Shown piece after piece: positions 60,462 through 64,000 of a stretch of 64,000 nt of DNA; the stretch's first letter is position 1; every line of letters starts with the position of its first letter. The notes under the pieces were generated by a model that searched no databases, was not told the DNA's origin, and was given only the letters and a program-made list of their open reading frames with translations. The DNA is taken from positions 434,001 to 498,000 of the forward strand of contig NZ_PYGE01000002.1 in assembly GCF_003014555.1 (NCBI RefSeq). The letters are read 5' to 3'. This DNA is from Haloactinopolyspora alba (GTDB taxonomy: Bacteria > Actinomycetota > Actinomycetes > Jiangellales > Jiangellaceae). A program made the translations under genes and the position numbers.

Positions 60462-61307
60462 GTGGCTGTCCTCCGGACCACGCATCGTAACGGCGGCATG
60501 CTGCCCCGGATCGCCGCCTACGTCTTCATCGGCCTCATGCTCGTGGTCTTCACGCTGCCGACGCTGTACGCGCTGCTGACGTCGCTGCAACCGTCGGACG
60601 TGACGCTCAACCCGGTTCCGCAGTGGATCTTCCGGCCGACGCTCGAGAACTTCGTCACGCTGTTCGAGACCTACTCGTTCCTGGGACCGCTGCTCAACAG
60701 CGCCCAGACCAGCATCGGCTCGGCCGTGCTCGCGGTGGTGATCTCCGCTCCGGCCGCGTACGCGCTGAGCCGGGCGCGGGTCTCATCGGCGGGCATTGTC
60801 GGATTCTGGCTGCTCGCAGCCCGGGCACTGCCGGCGATCGGACTCGCCATTCCCGCCTACGCGATCGTCAACCAGATCGGCATGGGCGACTCGCTGATCC
60901 CGTTGCTGGTGGTCTATCTCCCGTTCAACGTGGGGCTCGCGACGCTCATGCTGAAGGTCTTCATCGACGGCATCCCGCGGGAGCTCGACGAGGCGGCCGC
61001 GATCGACGGCGCCGGACCGTTGCGCACGATGCTGCGGGTGGTGCTGCCGATCGCCCGGCCCGGGCTGGCGTCGGTGACGATCATGACGTTCCTGTTCTCC
61101 TGGAACAACTTCCTCTTCCCGCTGGTCCTCACCGGGAGCCGGAGCACCACGATCCCGCTCGCTCTCCAGCAGTTCCTCGGCAGCTACACGTTGCAGTGGA
61201 ATCAGGTGATGGCTGGTGTGGTGCTGCTCTCCCTGCCGCTGATCGTCCTCGGCGCGTTCTTCGGCCGGTACATGGTGGGCGGCCTCGCCGCGGGGAGTGT
61301 GAAGTAG
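60462..61307 (+). CDS. Polyol/sugar ABC transporter permease, second of pair
   Basis: 281 residues, six membrane helices, first AYVFIGLMLVVFTLPTLYAL. EAA loop EAAAIDGAGPLRTMLRVVLP. GTG start 3 bases after the first permease stop, RBS inside the end of the upstream gene. Length as expected for a MalG/SmoG-type permease. Confidence 0.9.
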   Translation: MAVLRTTHRNGGMLPRIAAYVFIGLMLVVFTLPTLYALLTSLQPSDVTLNPVPQWIFRPTLENFVTLFETYSFLGPLLNSAQTSIGSAVLAVVISAPAAYALSRARVSSAGIVGFWLLAARALPAIGLAIPAYAIVNQIGMGDSLIPLLVVYLPFNVGLATLMLKVFIDGIPRELDEAAAIDGAGPLRTMLRVVLPIARPGLASVTIMTFLFSWNNFLFPLVLTGSRSTTIPLALQQFLGSYTLQWNQVMAGVVLLSLPLIVLGAFFGRYMVGGLAAGSVK

Positions 61308-61398
61308 CCGGCCTTCCCGAGACACCCGGGCACGACGCGACGCCGCCCGTCCCGCGCACCTGATCCGCGAACCATCGCACGAGGAGCACACCCGCCCC

Positions 61399-62859
61399 AT
61401 GGACTCTCGCCCCAACGTCCTGCTGATCTGCACCGACCAGCACCGATTCGACGCCGTGTCCACCTGTCCCGGCAGCCCGGCGATCACGCCCAACCTGGCC
61501 GCCCTCGCCGAGCAGGGCGTCGTCTTCGACCACTGCTACACTCCGAGCCCGATGTGCGCGCCGACCCGGGCGTCGTTGCTGACCGGTGAGCTGCCGAGTT
61601 CGCACGGGCTGTGGGCGAACGGCGTCACGCTGCCCGAGGGCCGCAGCCTCGTGTCGAGAGAGCTGGCCGACGCAGGATATCGGACCGGGCTCGTCGGCAA
61701 GCTCCACCTCTCGGCCGCGTTCCAGGGCGCGACCGAGAAGAGAGGCGACGACGGCTTCGAGGTCTTCCGGTGGGCGCACGACCCGTTCCACGGCTCGCCG
61801 GAGAACGCGTACCACCAGTGGCTGCGGGAGCGGCATCCCGCGCAGTGGGAGGCGGCTCGGACGGATGTCGTCACGCCCGACGTCGCCGGATTCAAGCACC
61901 GCAACACCCGCTTCGACGAGATGCCCACCGAGTCGCACTACTCGACGTGGGTCACCGACGAGGTGACCGACTTTCTCGCGGCCGACGACGACCGCCCGTT
62001 CTTCCTCGTGGCCAACTTCTTCGACCCGCATCATCCGTTCGCGGCGCCGAAGGAGCACCTCGACATGTACCCGCCCGGGTCGGTTCCGCCGCCGGTCGGT
62101 GGTCGGGACGAGCTCGCATCCAAGCCCGCTCGGCAGACCGACGCCTCCGACTCCAGCTACGTCGGGCACGGGCCTTCGTTCGTCGATCACACCCCGGAGG
62201 AGATCGACGAGATTCGCCGGACTTACTACGCCTCGATCACCCTGGTGGACGACTGTGTCGGCCGGATCTTGGCCAGGCTGCGTGAGCGGGACGACTCCCG
62301 GGACACGATCATCGTCTTCACCAGTGACCACGGCGAGATGCTCGGTGACCATGCGCAACTGCTCAAGGGGCCGATGCTGTACGACGTGGCGGTCCGGGTC
62401 CCGCTGATCGTGGCGGCGCCCGGGCAGGCGCCGGCCGGTACCCGGGTGGATGGCTTCGTCGGGTCGCACGACGTGGCCACCACTGTGCGGCGTGCCGCCG
62501 GCCTCGGTCCGGCCGCTCGTGACCAGGGGCGCGACTTGCTCGCGATCAGCCGCGGCGAGGCGCCCGCACATCCGTACGCGTGGTGTGAGTACCGCAACTC
62601 CGGTTACGAGTACGACCCGCCGGCCAACACGACCATGGTGCGGCGCCACGACTACAAGATCGTCGTCTGGCACGGTGACCCGGACGAGGACCGGCCTGCC
62701 ACCGGCGAACTCTACGACATGGTCGCCGATCCGCACGAGCTGCGTAACCTGTGGCACGACCCGGCGTATCGCGACGTCCGGCTGGAGCTGTACGAGCAAC
62801 TGTGCGATCTGCAGATGAACCACGAGGACCGGCACGCCGAACGGGGCGCCCCGTGGTGA
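61399..62859 (+). CDS. Cys-type sulfatase
   Basis: 486 residues, no signal peptide. Sulfatase signature PMCAPTRASLLTGELP: Cys 53 of CxPxR is turned into formylglycine. Metal ligands: NVLLICTDQHRFD at the start and FTSDHGEMLGDH near residue 310. The TDQHRFD start is that of choline-sulfatase-like cytosolic enzymes. Its place between the polyol permeases and a mannitol dehydrogenase suggests removal of sulfate from an imported sulfated polyol or sugar. Formylglycine-generating enzyme is not in the window. Confidence 0.9.
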   Translation: MDSRPNVLLICTDQHRFDAVSTCPGSPAITPNLAALAEQGVVFDHCYTPSPMCAPTRASLLTGELPSSHGLWANGVTLPEGRSLVSRELADAGYRTGLVGKLHLSAAFQGATEKRGDDGFEVFRWAHDPFHGSPENAYHQWLRERHPAQWEAARTDVVTPDVAGFKHRNTRFDEMPTESHYSTWVTDEVTDFLAADDDRPFFLVANFFDPHHPFAAPKEHLDMYPPGSVPPPVGGRDELASKPARQTDASDSSYVGHGPSFVDHTPEEIDEIRRTYYASITLVDDCVGRILARLRERDDSRDTIIVFTSDHGEMLGDHAQLLKGPMLYDVAVRVPLIVAAPGQAPAGTRVDGFVGSHDVATTVRRAAGLGPAARDQGRDLLAISRGEAPAHPYAWCEYRNSGYEYDPPANTTMVRRHDYKIVVWHGDPDEDRPATGELYDMVADPHELRNLWHDPAYRDVRLELYEQLCDLQMNHEDRHAERGAPW

Positions 62860-62919
62860 TTGCGGTCGCGCACAGGACTCGGCAGTCGGCGTGAGAGTTC
62901 GACCATGGAGAGGAACGGA

Positions 62920-64000
62920 ATGAGGCTTGACGTCAGCTCGCTCGGACGGCTCGGCGACGAGGTCGCAGTGCCGGCCTACGATCGGTCGCGCTCGACCGTC
63001 GGGATCGTGCACATCGGCGTCGGCGGGTTCCACCGGTCGCACCAGGCGATGTATCTCGACCGGCTGATGAACGACGGGCTCGCGCACGACTGGGCGGTGT
63101 GCGGCGTCGGCCTGATGCCCGGCGACGCGCGGATGCGCGACGTGCTGCGCGACCAGAGCGGCCTGTACACGTTGATGCTCAAGAGCGCCGGAGAGCGCTG
63201 CGTCCGCGTCATCGGCTCGGTCGCCGAGTACCTGTTCGCGCCGGACGACCCCGGCGCGGTCGTCGAGCGGATGACCGACCCAGGGGTACGCATCGTCTCG
63301 ATGACGCTCACCGAGGGCGGGTACAACGTCCACCCGGCGACCGGCGAGTTCGACGCGGACAACCCGGACGTCCGGGACGACGTGGCGAACCCGGGTGCGC
63401 CACGGACCGCCTTCGGGCTCGTGGTCGAGGCGCTGCGCCGCCGGCGGGAGCGGGCAGTGCCGCCGTTCGCGGTGATGTCGTGCGACAACGTCCAGTCCAA
63501 CGGCGACGTGGCGGCGAATGCGGTCAGCTCCTTCGCTGACCTGGTCGATCCCGGGCTCGGCGGCTGGATCCGTGCGCATGTCGCCTTCCCGAACTCGATG
63601 GTCGACCGGATCACCCCCGTCACCACCGACGCCGACCGCGAGGAGGTCCGGACCCGGTTCGGCATCGACGACGGCTGGCCGGTGGTGGCCGAACCGTTCA
63701 CCCAGTGGGCGTTGGAGGACCGCTTCCCGCTCGGCCGTCCTCCGTTCGAGCGGGCGGGGGTCCAGCTCGTCGACGACGTCGAGCCGTACGAGCTGATGAA
63801 GCTCCGGCTGCTGAACGCGACACACCAGGGCATGTGCTACTTCGGCACGCTGGCCGGGTACCGGTACGCGCACGAGGCGACCGCCGACCCGGCGATAGAG
63901 CGGCTGCTGCGCACCTACATGGACACCGAGGCGACGCCCACGCTGCAGCAGTTGCCGGGCGTCGACCTCGACGCGTACAAGGGCACGCTGATCGAGCGGT
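62920..64000 (+). CDS. Mannitol dehydrogenase family oxidoreductase, 3' end outside window
   Basis: The first 360 residues are visible and open to the edge. GIVHIGVGGFHRSHQAMYLD is the NAD-binding start, then CDNVQSNGD, FPNSMVDRITPVT and KLRLLNATHQ, all conserved in mannitol/fructuronate/tagaturonate dehydrogenases, the last with the catalytic Lys. Polyol or uronate oxidation with NAD is expected. GGAACGGA precedes the ATG. Sixty bases after the sulfatase gene, so last visible gene of the SorC-controlled operon. Confidence 0.9.
   Translation, partial: MRLDVSSLGRLGDEVAVPAYDRSRSTVGIVHIGVGGFHRSHQAMYLDRLMNDGLAHDWAVCGVGLMPGDARMRDVLRDQSGLYTLMLKSAGERCVRVIGSVAEYLFAPDDPGAVVERMTDPGVRIVSMTLTEGGYNVHPATGEFDADNPDVRDDVANPGAPRTAFGLVVEALRRRRERAVPPFAVMSCDNVQSNGDVAANAVSSFADLVDPGLGGWIRAHVAFPNSMVDRITPVTTDADREEVRTRFGIDDGWPVVAEPFTQWALEDRFPLGRPPFERAGVQLVDDVEPYELMKLRLLNATHQGMCYFGTLAGYRYAHEATADPAIERLLRTYMDTEATPTLQQLPGVDLDAYKGTLIER

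Noticed and set aside
61129-63873. 914-codon reverse-strand open frame opposite permease, sulfatase and dehydrogenase genes
   Set aside because: Its translation is Arg/Val/Asp-rich with no family features, while the plus-strand genes carry full signature motifs.
1-64000. CRISPR arrays, rRNA operons or tRNA genes
   Set aside because: No regularly spaced short repeats and no recognisable rRNA or tRNA cloverleaf sequence were seen on either strand; a covariance search would be needed to exclude a degenerate tRNA.

Overview
The window is GC-rich throughout, about 70 percent by eye. Its regulators and transporters point to a Gram-positive actinomycete: CUT1 sugar ABC transporters without their own ATPase, a CTTGCAG-type operator next to a LacI regulator, a DtxR/IdeR-like iron half-site, and very large secreted PKD/CBM proteins. 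I lean towards a Jiangella-like soil actinomycete, but that placement is a guess. No rRNA, tRNA or CRISPR was recognised.

Region by region. 0-4 kb: the 3' part of a giant secreted glucose/sorbosone-dehydrogenase-like, PKD and carbohydrate-binding protein. 4.1-11.4 kb: a tightly coupled ebo-type operon of inositol-phosphate-synthase-like cyclase, UbiA prenyltransferase (EboC), TIM-barrel isomerase, EboA, EboB (TatD-like), EboE and an alkaline-phosphatase-superfamily enzyme, preceded by a strongly structured leader. 11.5-13.7 kb: two more TIM-barrel sugar isomerases, one carrying a Tat signal. 13.9-18.3 kb: a primary-like sigma factor, small proteins, and two TetR regulators, one divergent from an SRPBCC gene and the other from an FAD monooxygenase gene. 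18.3-25.6 kb: two divergent secreted giants, a phosphodiester glycosidase/phosphoesterase and a right-handed beta-helix glycanase resembling GH87. 26.2-32.4 kb: an alpha-glucoside uptake operon of LacI, GH13, binding protein and two permeases. 32.5-41.5 kb: metallo-beta-lactamase hydrolase, sialidase-like protein, lipoprotein, TetM/OtrA-like GTPase, ferric-reductase-like protein and TIGR01777 epimerase. 41.5-46.5 kb: a ThuA-GSDH-PKD-DUF1349-DUF1080 giant related to the first gene. 46.8-55.5 kb: housekeeping and accessory genes plus an iron-siderophore module (AraC, binding protein, SIP). 55.6-64 kb: GntR/gluconokinase, then a SorC-controlled ABC transporter, Cys-type sulfatase and mannitol dehydrogenase operon cut by the window end.

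The theme is capture and catabolism of glycans and modified sugars. The most interesting system is the actinobacterial ebo operon, in which a myo-inositol-phosphate-synthase-like cyclase stands where cyanobacterial clusters have the dehydroquinate-synthase-like EboD. I infer that it makes or moves a prenylated or membrane-associated cyclitol-like molecule. Three sets of intergenic palindromes (five hairpins with TGATC(A/G)TC ends in two families plus one singleton, a two-copy GCATGGAATTCCATGC element, and a 23-bp-arm palindrome inserted in frame in eboC) suggest a population of small repeats that may also act as terminators.
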